Assembly: GCA_019411365.1 (NCBI GenBank)
Contig: DXQT01000028.1
Coordinates: forward strand, 1-31,326
Direction of reading: 5' to 3'
Origin: Roseburia sp.
GTDB taxonomy: Bacteria; Bacillota_A; Clostridia; Lachnospirales; Lachnospiraceae
DNA length: 31,326 nucleotides
Part shown: one piece after another, positions 1 through 7,325 of the stretch
Layout of the letters: each line of letters starts with the position of its first letter
Numbering within the stretch: the stretch's first letter is position 1
The notes under the pieces: model-generated
Database searches by the model: none
What the model saw: the letters and a program-made list of their open reading frames with translations, nothing else
Told to the model about the DNA's origin: nothing
Translations under genes and position numbers: made by a program

Positions 1-124
1 AAAATTAACTCCGGCTTTGCGCAAGATGCCACTCACAGACCTGCGACACACCATTTGAGCGGGCGATTTATTTCATAAACAAATCAGCATTTAACCGGAT
101 AGCAGAGTTCCTTTTATTTTGTGA

Positions 125-153
125 TTGAATAATGCGGCTTCTTGTAGTATACT
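125..153 (+). promoter_or_regulatory. Candidate sigma-A promoter of an orphan transcript
   Basis: TTGAAT (125-130) is followed after 17 bp by TATACT (148-153). Spacing and both hexamers are close to consensus. The next strong downstream signal is the terminator at 381-420, so a transcript of roughly 260 nt with no open reading frame is predicted. This is inference from sequence alone. Confidence 0.45.
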
Positions 154-380
154 ATAAAAATAGTTCTGACAACTCAGTAATTCTATGCCACATCAGCAGC
201 AAGTTTCACAAAACAAAAATATGTAGGAATGACTTGAAGATGTTTTTGGGGTTCTATATAATAAAGAAAAGCATTTGAAGCTGTAATGAAGGTGGTACCG
301 GGGTATGATATGGATGTAATCCTCGAAAATCTTGCAGAAAAATAAAAGAATGATTTTTAAATGTCAGACAGACATCAGGA

Positions 381-420
381 CAGGTTGTCCATAGATTTAA
401 ACTATGGATAACCTGTTTTT
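381..420 (+). terminator. Rho-independent terminator
   Basis: A 14-bp stem (381-394 with 402-415, one G-U pair) with a 7-nt loop is followed by a T run to 420. No gene ends just upstream, so it closes either the orphan transcript from about 160 or a lost gene. Confidence 0.75.
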
Positions 421-526
421 GTATATTTAATGATTCAAAGTATTTCCGGGATAAGGTCGACAGTGAAGGGGAATGCAGTATTTATTCTTACGAACAAATA
501 TGTAAGATCAAAAAATGAGAAAAAAC

Positions 527-555
527 TTGACATATATATAGACAGACTATATACT
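527..555 (+). promoter_or_regulatory. padR promoter
   Basis: A perfect TTGACA (527-532) and TATACT (550-555) are separated by 17 bp. The first copy of the dyad described at 535-579 covers the spacer and the -10 element, so a bound repressor would block RNA polymerase. Confidence 0.8.
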
Positions 556-579
556 TTAGATATATAGATAGACTATATA
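535..579 (+). promoter_or_regulatory. Duplicated AT-rich dyad, likely PadR operator
   Basis: TATATAGACAGACTATATA (535-553) and TATATAGATAGACTATATA (561-579) differ at one base. Their centres lie 26 bp apart, about two and a half helical turns. Each copy has inverted TATATA arms. The first overlaps the -10 element and the second lies over the expected transcription start. PadR proteins usually repress their own operon through such sites, so autoregulation by the downstream gene is the simple reading. Confidence 0.6.
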
Positions 580-580
580 A

Positions 581-684
581 CAAGGAGGAAAATCCTCTCA
601 TCGTCAAGGGACTCGGATTTTGCTTCGCAAAACAAGGAGGAAAATCCTCTGCTCGCCAAAGGGCTCGCATTTTCCTTCGGAAAA
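581..684 (+). repeat. Two tandem 52-bp structured leader repeats
   Basis: Units 581-632 and 633-684 are followed by a partial third start at 685 (CAAGGAGGA) that serves as the padR ribosome site. Each unit opens with the same 18 nt, in which AGGAGG is followed by a complementary TCCTC, and ends in a TTTT-N2-TTC-N2-AAAA hairpin. The units differ at eight positions; six of them form three compensatory pairs: C599/G616 to G651/C668, T604/A611 to C656/G663, and G622/C628 to C674/G680. This is strong internal evidence for a conserved RNA fold in the 5' leader. Confidence 0.8.
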
Positions 685-697
685 CAAGGAGGATTTT

Positions 698-1039
698 ATG
701 TTAAACAAATCATTGATTCAGGGTAGTCTTTCCATGCTGATCTTACGGCTTTTAGACGAGAAAGACATGTATGGTTACGAAATGATCGAAACATTAAGGA
801 AAAGATCGGAAAATGTATTTGAATTAAAAGCGGGATCGCTTTATCCGCTTTTGCATGCCTTAGAGGCAAACAATCTTGTTACGGCTTATGAGGATGATGC
901 AAGTGGGAAAATGCGCAAATATTATCACATTACCGGAGAAGGAAAACGTATTTTAAAAGAGAAAAAAGACGAATGGAATACGTATGCCGCAGCAGTTACA
1001 AATGTATTGTCATGTAAAGCCATGGAAATGTGTATTTGA
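698..1039 (+). CDS. PadR-family transcriptional regulator
   Basis: A 113-residue winged-helix regulator of the short PadR type. The N-terminal half has the family pattern (MLILRLLDEKDMYGYEMIE, then SLYPLLHALEANNLV), and the wing and basic strand follow (GKMRKYYHITGEGKRIL). The ATG at 698 is chosen because AGGAGG lies 7 nt upstream; an in-frame extension to 620 would run through the leader repeats. PadR proteins are usually dimeric repressors that sense small molecules or envelope stress and control a neighbouring membrane protein. Here that partner would be the HAAS/FtsW-like gene beginning 89 bp downstream. Family is certain; ligand and targets are unknown. Confidence 0.9.
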   Translation: MLNKSLIQGSLSMLILRLLDEKDMYGYEMIETLRKRSENVFELKAGSLYPLLHALEANNLVTAYEDDASGKMRKYYHITGEGKRILKEKKDEWNTYAAAVTNVLSCKAMEMCI

Positions 1040-1128
1040 AAAAATGAAATGGCATCAGGCAGTGAAATGTGTAAAAAATGCAGGGATGAAAAAAGCAAAC
1101 ATGGCAGAAAGAGCCGGGAGGGAATACA

Positions 1129-2451
1129 TTGACAGATTACAAAGAATATATGAAGACTCTGGAAGAACAGATTCAAAATAAGCGTGCCAGAGCGCTTGTG
1201 TCAGAAGAAATAAACGGGCATATAGAAGAACAGGCACAAGGCTATGAGGAAGAAGGAATGAGCAGGGAAGATGCAAAAAGAGAGGCAGTGCGGCAGATGG
1301 GAGATCCGGTGGAAACAGGATGTGCATTAAACCGTATCCACAGACCGGCATTTCCATGGAAACTTTTTGTGCTGGCGGTTCTTTTAACGGCGGCATCTAT
1401 ACTCATGTCAGTTGTTATTTCCGGAAAAACAGAAGGTGGGGCATCACAGGCAGAACAGCTTAGAGCATTACTTGTGATAAATGGTGTCAGCTTTGCAATG
1501 ATCTTTGTGATCATGTATTTCGATTACACATGGCTGTTTTTGCATATCCGTGCGGTATATGCTTTGTATATGATCTGCCTGTGTCTGGTGTGGTCGGGCG
1601 GCCTCCTTGGAAACTATCAGACAGCGCTGCTGGCAAGTTACAGTGTACAGGTGCTGCTGCCAGTGATCTTTGCGGGAATTATTTATCAGTACCGGGGACA
1701 GGGATTTCGGGGAATTTTAAAATCAGCCGGCTGGATCATTATCCCGTTTATGGTATTAGCAGCAGGGCTCATTTCACTGCCGAAGAGTAATGGGGCGGTT
1801 GTGGAAAATGCCGTGGTCTGTCTGTTCCTGCTGGTGGCATCTGTGCTTCGTGGAATATTTGGAAACGAAAAGAAAAAATACCTTGTAGAGCTGGCATTGC
1901 TTGTGGCTGGTATTCTGGGGGCTGGTGTGGCTTTCTTTTATAAGTATACGTTTCTGCCAAGCGGCTATGTGCTCGCCAGGCTTACGCATACAGGTGAATT
2001 TGGATATCAGAACAGAATGATAAAAGATGCGGTTGCTCGATACAGCCTGTTTGGAAACCGGACATTTCTGATGCAGGGGACAGGATCGGACGGCGAATAT
2101 TTGCTGGGAAATATATTTTGTTATTTTGGGATCATAGCAGGTGTTCTTGTCGTTGCAGCATTTGTGTGGTTTTTGATCCATGCGCTGCGTCAGTCTCTAC
2201 TACAGGGCAACCGGATGGGCTTTCTTTTGGGGACGGCGTGCAGTATCGGGTTGATCGTGCGTGTGATGGTAATTTATATTATGGTAAATTTTGGATATGG
2301 CGTAATTTATACAGTGGCAGTTCCGTTTTTTTCCACAAATGTGATCTTAGCGGCAGTCAACGGGATTTACGTTGGGTTGCTATTTTGCGTGCTGCGGAAT
2401 AAAATGATATTAAAAGAACCGCGCAGCGAAAAGAAAAATGCGACGGTTTAA
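1129..2451 (+). CDS. HAAS-domain, FtsW/RodA-like multipass membrane protein
   Basis: A 440-residue protein. Residues 1-70 form a charged helical domain of the HAAS / permease-prefix type (HIEEQAQGYEEEGMSREDA, then AVRQMGDP). About ten hydrophobic segments follow from residue 75. The C-terminal part (near YTVAVPFFSTNVILAAVNG) resembles a degenerate FtsW/RodA/SpoVE core, where the family has PLPFxSYGG. The start is TTG at 1129, supported by GGGAGGGA 6 nt upstream. PadR plus HAAS-protein pairs are common in Clostridia, where the HAAS domain is thought to contact regulators or partner membrane proteins. Whether this protein has any glycosyltransferase (SEDS) activity is doubtful, because the family's key loop is not preserved. 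No terminator separates it from padR. Confidence 0.7.
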   Translation: MTDYKEYMKTLEEQIQNKRARALVSEEINGHIEEQAQGYEEEGMSREDAKREAVRQMGDPVETGCALNRIHRPAFPWKLFVLAVLLTAASILMSVVISGKTEGGASQAEQLRALLVINGVSFAMIFVIMYFDYTWLFLHIRAVYALYMICLCLVWSGGLLGNYQTALLASYSVQVLLPVIFAGIIYQYRGQGFRGILKSAGWIIIPFMVLAAGLISLPKSNGAVVENAVVCLFLLVASVLRGIFGNEKKKYLVELALLVAGILGAGVAFFYKYTFLPSGYVLARLTHTGEFGYQNRMIKDAVARYSLFGNRTFLMQGTGSDGEYLLGNIFCYFGIIAGVLVVAAFVWFLIHALRQSLLQGNRMGFLLGTACSIGLIVRVMVIYIMVNFGYGVIYTVAVPFFSTNVILAAVNGIYVGLLFCVLRNKMILKEPRSEKKNATV

Positions 2452-2478
2452 AGATCAGAAAGAAAGGGTATATCCGAC

Positions 2479-3489
2479 ATGAATTACATCGATATGCATT
2501 GCGATACGTTAGCGAAGGCAGCCGCACAGCAAAAAAAGACGGCAGGGGAACTAAGAAACACGATGGTGGATGCGAAAAGACTGCACCAGTGTGGCGCAAA
2601 GGCACAGTTTTTTGCCATGTTTTTACAGCAGAAAAGAGAAGAAAACTGGAGTGATCCGGGACTGGCATATACGGAAAAAAATAATCTCTGGTATACCGAT
2701 GCAGAGATCCGGAAACAGATGCAGGATATGTACGAAGTATACCAAAATACCATGGAAACCTGTTCGGACATTATTGCACCGGCTTATAACTACGAAGGAT
2801 TACAGTGCAACTGGCGGCAGGGAAAAGTTTCTGCCTTTCTGACTGTTGAAAACGGATGTATTGTGGATGGAAAAATGGAACGGATCGATAAGCTTTATCA
2901 GATGGGAGTCCGGCTGATTACGCTGACCTGGAATGATGATAACTGTTTCGGTCATCCGCATGCAAAAGAGGCAGAACGGATGCAGCTTGGACTGACACCG
3001 TTTGGCAGGAAAGCTGTTACATATATGGCAGAGCGTGGAATCCTTGTGGATGTGTCCCATTTGTCCGATGGTGGTTTTTATGATGTGGCAGAACTTGTGA
3101 GGGGCCCGTTTGTGGCATCACACTCAAACTGCAGGGAACTTGCTCCTGCAACGAGAAATCTGACGGATGATATGATACGGGTATTAGCGGAACATGGTGG
3201 TGTGGCGGGGCTTAATTTTTATCCACCGTTTTTAAATACAGATCCTGTGGATAAAGTGAGCCGGATCGAAACAATGTGTGAACATGTAAAGCGTCTGGTC
3301 AATGTTGGCGGGATTGAGTGTGTCGGAATCGGGACGGATTTTGATGGGATTGAGGGAAAATTTGAGATCGCTGACTGCACGGATATGAAAAAATTATTTG
3401 ATGCACTGCAGAAAACAGGGTTCAGTGAGGATGCACTCGAAAAGATCGCATACAAAAATGTGGAGCGTGTGATCCGTGAAGTGATGTGA
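2479..3489 (+). CDS. Membrane dipeptidase, peptidase family M19
   Basis: A 336-residue zinc dipeptidase of the renal-dipeptidase family, which hydrolyses dipeptides including some with D-residues. Visible landmarks are the N-terminal zinc pair in DMHCDT (H7, D9), the bridging glutamate region TVENG, DVSHLSD, the second histidine stretch ASHSNCR, and GIGTDFDG near the C-terminus. It lacks a signal peptide, so it should act in the cytoplasm. It starts 27 bp after the membrane-protein gene with no terminator between, so it probably lies in the same transcript, and is followed by a terminator at 3558. Length and motifs match the family throughout. Confidence 0.93.
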   Translation: MNYIDMHCDTLAKAAAQQKKTAGELRNTMVDAKRLHQCGAKAQFFAMFLQQKREENWSDPGLAYTEKNNLWYTDAEIRKQMQDMYEVYQNTMETCSDIIAPAYNYEGLQCNWRQGKVSAFLTVENGCIVDGKMERIDKLYQMGVRLITLTWNDDNCFGHPHAKEAERMQLGLTPFGRKAVTYMAERGILVDVSHLSDGGFYDVAELVRGPFVASHSNCRELAPATRNLTDDMIRVLAEHGGVAGLNFYPPFLNTDPVDKVSRIETMCEHVKRLVNVGGIECVGIGTDFDGIEGKFEIADCTDMKKLFDALQKTGFSEDALEKIAYKNVERVIREVM

Positions 3490-3498
3490 GAAAATGTA

Positions 3499-3540
3499 AA
3501 GATGTTGACACCAAATAGTGCATACAAACTTCAACATCTT
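3499..3540 (+). other. Stem-loop after the dipeptidase gene
   Basis: AAGATGTTGA (3499-3508) pairs perfectly with TCAACATCTT (3531-3540) across a 22-nt loop. No T run follows, so this is not itself a terminator. It could be a 3' stabilising hairpin. Confidence 0.35.
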
Positions 3541-3557
3541 GTAATGAAATAACAAAC

Positions 3558-3599
3558 CGGAATATCCAGGGAAAACTGATATGGATATTCCGATTTTTT
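3558..3599 (+). terminator. Rho-independent terminator after M19 gene
   Basis: CGGAATATCC (3558-3567) pairs with GGATATTCCG (3583-3592) and is followed by A and six T. It ends the padR / membrane protein / dipeptidase transcript. Confidence 0.85.
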
Positions 3600-3635
3600 A
3601 ATTCACGACAATAGAATGTTCATAGAGCGTGCATT

Positions 3636-4655
3636 CTATCGGTTCATCTCCGAATGATACCCCGTATTTTTGTGTTCTGCAATAATACTGTCGATCTCCT
3701 CAAGGTCGGTCGTGATCATATCTCCGATGACACTGTGCTTGATCGCTGCCATGGCATTTCCATATTCTAATGCTTTTCTGCAGTCCTTGTGTTTTAAGTA
3801 GCCGTAGAGAGCACCGGAAACATAGGCGTCACCGCTTCCGATACGGTCGACCACATCAATGTTGTTGTATGGTTCCTCGCGGTAGTAAGAATCATTTTTT
3901 GCAGAATAGATAATGGAAGTAAAATTGTGTTTCTTTGGAGTGATGACCGTGCGCTCTGTGGAGGCAACCACAGAGATAGGATATTCCTCGCAGAAAGACT
4001 TCTGGATTTCCTCGATCGTGCCTGTTTTGCCGAAAGTCAGGCGTGCGGTATCTTCGGAGCAGAAGAAGATATCTACATAAGGAAGAATCTGCTCGATGCA
4101 GGCTCTTGCCTCCTCGCCGGTCCAGAGATTGGCACGGTAGTTGACATCAAAAGAGATCAGGGTTCCCTGCTCTTTGAATTTGCGGATACATTCGATCGCA
4201 AATTTCTGTGCGTTGCCGCCAAGACCTAAGGTGATCCCACTGGTGTGGAACAGGCGTGTGTTATAAAACATGGTTTCCGGCACATCTTTGATGTCGATGT
4301 TATTGATGGAAGAATGTTTCCTGTCGTAGACGACACGCGGTTTGCGCGGATAGGAACCATATTCGTAATAGTAAACACCGATGCGGCTGTCATCTGCTGT
4401 GTCGGAGATCAGGTAATTTTCACTGACGCGGGAAGCGTTCATCTGGTTTTTGATGAATGCGGCGAGCAGATTGTTAGGAATCTTAGAGATCATTGCTGTC
4501 TTTAAGCCGAGTTGTCCGATCTCGGAAGCGATATTTAACTCGGCACCTCCTAAATGTTTCATTAAAGTATCGCCCTGTGCAAGACGTCCGTTGATCGGGG
4601 TGGAAAGACGAAGCAGAATCTCTCCTAATGTGATGACATCATATTTGCGGTCCAT
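3636..4655 (-). CDS. PfkB-family sugar kinase, 2-keto-3-deoxygluconate kinase-like
   Basis: A 339-residue ribokinase-fold enzyme expected to phosphorylate a sugar acid with ATP. Landmarks are the N-terminal TLGEILLRLS strand, the substrate-side glycines in HLGGAELNIA, and the C-terminal anion-hole signature DRIGSGDAY with catalytic D276. The start is supported by AAGGAGG just upstream on the minus strand. The closest described role is KDG kinase of hexuronate or pectin degradation, but PfkB substrate cannot be fixed from sequence. It is divergently transcribed from a second PfkB kinase at 5004, with which it shares overall organisation, suggesting an old duplication. Confidence 0.8.
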   Translation of the reverse strand: MDRKYDVITLGEILLRLSTPINGRLAQGDTLMKHLGGAELNIASEIGQLGLKTAMISKIPNNLLAAFIKNQMNASRVSENYLISDTADDSRIGVYYYEYGSYPRKPRVVYDRKHSSINNIDIKDVPETMFYNTRLFHTSGITLGLGGNAQKFAIECIRKFKEQGTLISFDVNYRANLWTGEEARACIEQILPYVDIFFCSEDTARLTFGKTGTIEEIQKSFCEEYPISVVASTERTVITPKKHNFTSIIYSAKNDSYYREEPYNNIDVVDRIGSGDAYVSGALYGYLKHKDCRKALEYGNAMAAIKHSVIGDMITTDLEEIDSIIAEHKNTGYHSEMNR

Positions 4656-4911
4656 GGAAAATCCTCCTTAAAAATAGATAGTGTGATATATATGTATGCC
4701 TGATTTACGGCAAAACATTTTGGAAAACATAAATCAGTGTTATCATATCCAATAGTTTCATATTACAAAACCAAGTTCTATATTATGAACCAATACATAT
4801 GTATTATATAACATATTTCAAAAATAAAAAAGAGATAATTGCAAATATTTCACAATTTTTTTGAACAAAAATAACAGAACCTATAAAAATTGCATTAAAG
4901 TAAAAACATGT
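4656..4911. other. AT-rich intergenic region between divergent kinases
   Basis: No gene is visible. The region is strongly AT-rich and contains a perfect 14-bp palindrome AATACATATGTATT (4792-4805) and a GTTC-N8-GAAC dyad (4775-4790). These are possible operators for the minus-strand kinase, for which I see no clean -35/-10 pair. Confidence 0.35.
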
Positions 4912-4939
4912 TTGACATTCTGTTTTTCGGTGTTATAAT
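4912..4939 (+). promoter_or_regulatory. Promoter of kinase gene at 5004
   Basis: TTGACA (4912-4917) and TATAAT (4934-4939) are both perfect consensus hexamers with a 16-bp spacer. This predicts strong transcription when not repressed, in keeping with the C-rich, T-poor codon choice of the gene. Confidence 0.85.
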
Positions 4940-4953
4940 AAAAATATAAATTT

Positions 4954-4979
4954 TGAAACGCAGTTTCACAATGTGAAAC
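4954..4979 (+). promoter_or_regulatory. KdgR/IclR-like operator overlapping a second dyad
   Basis: TGAAACGCAGTTTCA (4954-4968) is a perfect dyad with a 3-nt centre and matches the TGAAAC/GTTTCA pattern known for enterobacterial KdgR (IclR family) sites. It overlaps a second perfect palindrome, GTTTCACAATGTGAAAC (4963-4979), giving three half-sites in a row. The position, just downstream of the -10, suits repression. No regulator gene of that kind lies in the window, so the binding protein is unknown. Confidence 0.6.
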
Positions 4980-5003
4980 ATTATTTTTAGGAGGATTAAA
5001 ATC

Positions 5004-6029
5004 ATGGCAAAGAAAGTTGTTACATTTGGTGAGATCATGCTTCGTCTTGCACCGGAAGGATATTATCGTTTTGTACAGGCTACATCCTACGGCGCAACAT
5101 ACGGCGGAGGAGAGGCTAACGTTGCAGTTTCCTTAGCAAACTATGGTATGGATGCAAGCTTTGTTACAAAGCTTCCGGCACATGAGATCGGACAGGCTGG
5201 AGTGAATGCGTTAAGACAGTATGGTGTTGACACATCTGACATCGTTCGCGGTGGTGATCGTGTTGGTATCTACTTCTTGGAGAAGGGCGCAAGCCAGAGA
5301 CCATCCAAAGTTGTATATGACCGTGCAGGTTCTTCCATTGCAACAGCTACAACAGCTGATTTTGACTGGGATAAAATTTTCGACGGTGCAGACTGGTTCC
5401 ACTTTACCGGAATTACACCGGCACTTGGCGATAATGTGGCAGCAATCTGCTTAGAGGCATGTAAAGCTGCAAAAGCAAAAGGAATCACTGTAAGCTGCGA
5501 CTTAAACTACCGTAATAAATTATGGTCCAAAGAAAAAGCAGGCCAGGTTATGGGTGAACTTTGCAAATATGTAGACGTATGTATCTCCAACGAGGAAGAT
5601 GCAAACGACGTATTCGGTATCAAGTCTGAAGGTACAGAGGTAACTGCAGGCGAGTTAAATAAAGAAGGATACAAAGAGGTTGCACAGAAATTAACAGACC
5701 GTTTCGGATTCAAGAAAGTTGCAATCACATTAAGAACATCTATCTCTGCAAACGATAACCGCTGGGCAGCAATGCTTTACGAGGATGGACAGAGCTACTT
5801 CTCAAAAGAGTATTTAATGCACATCGTTGACCGTGTTGGTGGCGGTGATTCTTTCGGCGGCGGATTAATTTACGCATGCTTAAACGATTATGCTCCACAG
5901 GATACCATCGAGTTCGCAGTAGCAGCAAGCTGTCTGAAACATTCCGTAGAAGGTGACTTCAACATGGTAAGCGTTGACGAAGTTAAGAAATTAGCTGGCG
6001 GAGATGCTTCCGGACGTGTTCAGAGATAA
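5004..6029 (+). CDS. kdgK: PfkB-family sugar kinase, likely 2-keto-3-deoxygluconate kinase
   Basis: A 341-residue ribokinase-fold kinase. It shows TFGEIMLRLAPEG at the N-terminus, the glycine-rich YGGGEANVAVSLA substrate loop, and DRVGGGDSFGGG near the C-terminus with catalytic D282. Strong AGGAGG upstream, consensus promoter and biased codon use suggest high expression. KDG kinase makes 2-keto-3-deoxy-6-phosphogluconate in hexuronate/pectin breakdown. The KdgR-like dyad at the promoter supports this assignment independently of the protein. The gene symbol is a best guess, since related PfkB kinases act on fructose and other sugars. A terminator follows at 6144. Confidence 0.8.
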   Translation: MAKKVVTFGEIMLRLAPEGYYRFVQATSYGATYGGGEANVAVSLANYGMDASFVTKLPAHEIGQAGVNALRQYGVDTSDIVRGGDRVGIYFLEKGASQRPSKVVYDRAGSSIATATTADFDWDKIFDGADWFHFTGITPALGDNVAAICLEACKAAKAKGITVSCDLNYRNKLWSKEKAGQVMGELCKYVDVCISNEEDANDVFGIKSEGTEVTAGELNKEGYKEVAQKLTDRFGFKKVAITLRTSISANDNRWAAMLYEDGQSYFSKEYLMHIVDRVGGGDSFGGGLIYACLNDYAPQDTIEFAVAASCLKHSVEGDFNMVSVDEVKKLAGGDASGRVQR

Positions 6030-6143
6030 TAAAATTACGACAAAATCATTTTGTTAATTCCTTTCCCTAATTTAATATAACACCTGTGACAAGCAGGTAA
6101 TGCGTGGTCTTTTTACCCATTTAGACTGTGCAGATAATGACGG

Positions 6144-6184
6144 ACTGTCGTTTCATGAAGCCAACATGAAACGGCAGTTTTTTT
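6144..6184 (+). terminator. Rho-independent terminator
   Basis: ACTGTCGTTTCAT (6144-6156) pairs with ATGAAACGGCAGT (6166-6178), with one G-U pair, followed by a run of seven T. It ends the kinase transcript about 115 bp after the stop codon. A weaker ACCTG/CAGGT hairpin lies at 6082-6098. Confidence 0.85.
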
Positions 6185-6251
6185 GTTATTTTCCTCTGTA
6201 TGATAATTTTATATTTTGTGGAAAAACTATTAGGAAAATGGAGGTAGTCAT

Positions 6252-7055
6252 ATGAAACAGTTTGAAGGGTATGAAGAATATTTAAAGCAGAGTGAACTTT
6301 CGAAACAGACCAGGCAGGTGTATCTGAGGGAGGCGGAAAAATTTGTCCGGTATTTAAATGGAAAGGAAATTACAAAAGATCGGACGATGCTTTACAGAGA
6401 AAAATTACGGGAGGAGGACCTTTCTCCTGCGACGATCAATCTTTATGTTATAGCGGTAAATCGATATTTAAGATATTTAGAATGCGGGCAGGCATCTATA
6501 AAGACATTAAAAGTGCAGAAAAAACGCAGTGTGGAAAATGTCATTAGCCGGAAAGAGTATCAGGAATTGTTAAATTATGCAAAACGCAGTGGCAGGAAAA
6601 AATATTATTATATTATGAGGACATTGGCACTTACCGGAATACGTGTCAGTGAGCTCCAATATATTACAGTCGAAACATTAGAGACCGGAAGAGTGCAGGT
6701 TTATAATAAAGGGAAAATCAGAGATGTTTATCTACCGGATATTCTGATTCGTGAATTAAAAAAATTTTGCAGAGAGGAAAAAGAAAATGATGGAATCATA
6801 TTTCGGGGAAGAGGAGGAGATCCGATCAACCGTATCACTGTTTATAAAATGATCGCATATCTTGGGGATATGGTTGGGATTAAAAAAGAAAAGGTTCATC
6901 CCCATAGTTTTCGGCATTTTTTCGCAATCAGCTATATGGAGCGCTATGGAAACCTTGCAGATCTGTTAGGGCATACGAGCATTGAAACGACCCGCATCTA
7001 TACAACGTCTACCGTAGAAGAAAAACGTAGAAAGTTCAATAATCTTGGATTATAG
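6252..7055 (+). CDS. Stand-alone tyrosine recombinase (XerC/D-like integrase)
   Basis: A 267-residue site-specific recombinase. An N-terminal SAM-like core-binding domain (residues 1-90) precedes the catalytic domain. All catalytic positions can be seen: R131 in TGIRVSEL, K153 in NKGK, H218 and R221 in HSFRH, H241 in LLGHTS, and nucleophile Y250 in TRIYTT. GGAGG lies 8 nt before the ATG. It is shorter than most ICE or phage integrases and has no arm-binding domain or excisionase nearby, so it is not the integrase of an obvious element. It sits beside a secreted Ig-like gene and an intron. Chromosome dimer resolution or a small invertible site are alternatives. Confidence 0.85.
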   Translation: MKQFEGYEEYLKQSELSKQTRQVYLREAEKFVRYLNGKEITKDRTMLYREKLREEDLSPATINLYVIAVNRYLRYLECGQASIKTLKVQKKRSVENVISRKEYQELLNYAKRSGRKKYYYIMRTLALTGIRVSELQYITVETLETGRVQVYNKGKIRDVYLPDILIRELKKFCREEKENDGIIFRGRGGDPINRITVYKMIAYLGDMVGIKKEKVHPHSFRHFFAISYMERYGNLADLLGHTSIETTRIYTTSTVEEKRRKFNNLGL

Positions 7056-7084
7056 ATGCAACAAAATACAATAGTATGTTGCAT
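7056..7084 (+). other. Stem-loop directly after the recombinase stop
   Basis: ATGCAACA (7056-7063) and TGTTGCAT (7077-7084) are perfect inverted repeats 13 nt apart. A six-T run comes only about ten bases later. It may be a weak terminator; a recombination site for the adjacent enzyme is a speculative alternative. Confidence 0.35.
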
Positions 7085-7194
7085 TTGGCAAGTATCTTTT
7101 TTACATAATTTTCAGGAAAACTTTACATAAATTTAGGAAAAACAGACAAAGTTCTGAAGGAGGAAAGAACAGAAATGCCTTTATATAAGGAAAG

Positions 7195-7222
7195 TTTATG
7201 AAACATAATATTGTATTATAGT
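7195..7222 (+). promoter_or_regulatory. Possible promoter of the Ig-like gene
   Basis: TTTATG (7195-7200) and TATAGT (7217-7222) are 16 bp apart. Just upstream, GAAGGAGG (7156-7163) precedes an 8-codon frame at 7175-7201 encoding MPLYKESL, possibly a decayed start or a leader peptide. Weak evidence for both. Confidence 0.3.
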
Positions 7223-7325
7223 TCTAAGTTCATATGAGGGAGAAGAGGGCATGTATATTGCCTGGACATTCTCGAACACCACACACAACATATGAAAAGC
7301 ACAAACATGAAAGAGAGGAAAAAAA

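Larger units (their letters stand above)
1..526. other. Non-coding stretch before padR
   Basis: No credible gene is visible on either strand. The stretch contains a good sigma-A type promoter (125-153) and a Rho-independent terminator (381-420) with no convincing reading frame between them. Around 270-345 one frame reads like the tail of a protein (VVPGYDMDVILENLAEK then stop), but in-frame stops lie just upstream, so at most it is a decayed 3' gene fragment. Confidence 0.5.

Noticed and set aside
285..305. GAAGGTGGTACCGGGG resembles the T-box antiterminator motif
   Set aside because: No Stem I with a specifier loop is visible upstream, and no aminoacyl-tRNA synthetase or amino-acid gene follows the terminator at 381-420. 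The bases also read as part of a protein-like tail.
984..1181. 65-codon plus-strand ORF overlapping padR and the membrane-protein gene
   Set aside because: It has no ribosome site and overlaps both real genes out of frame.
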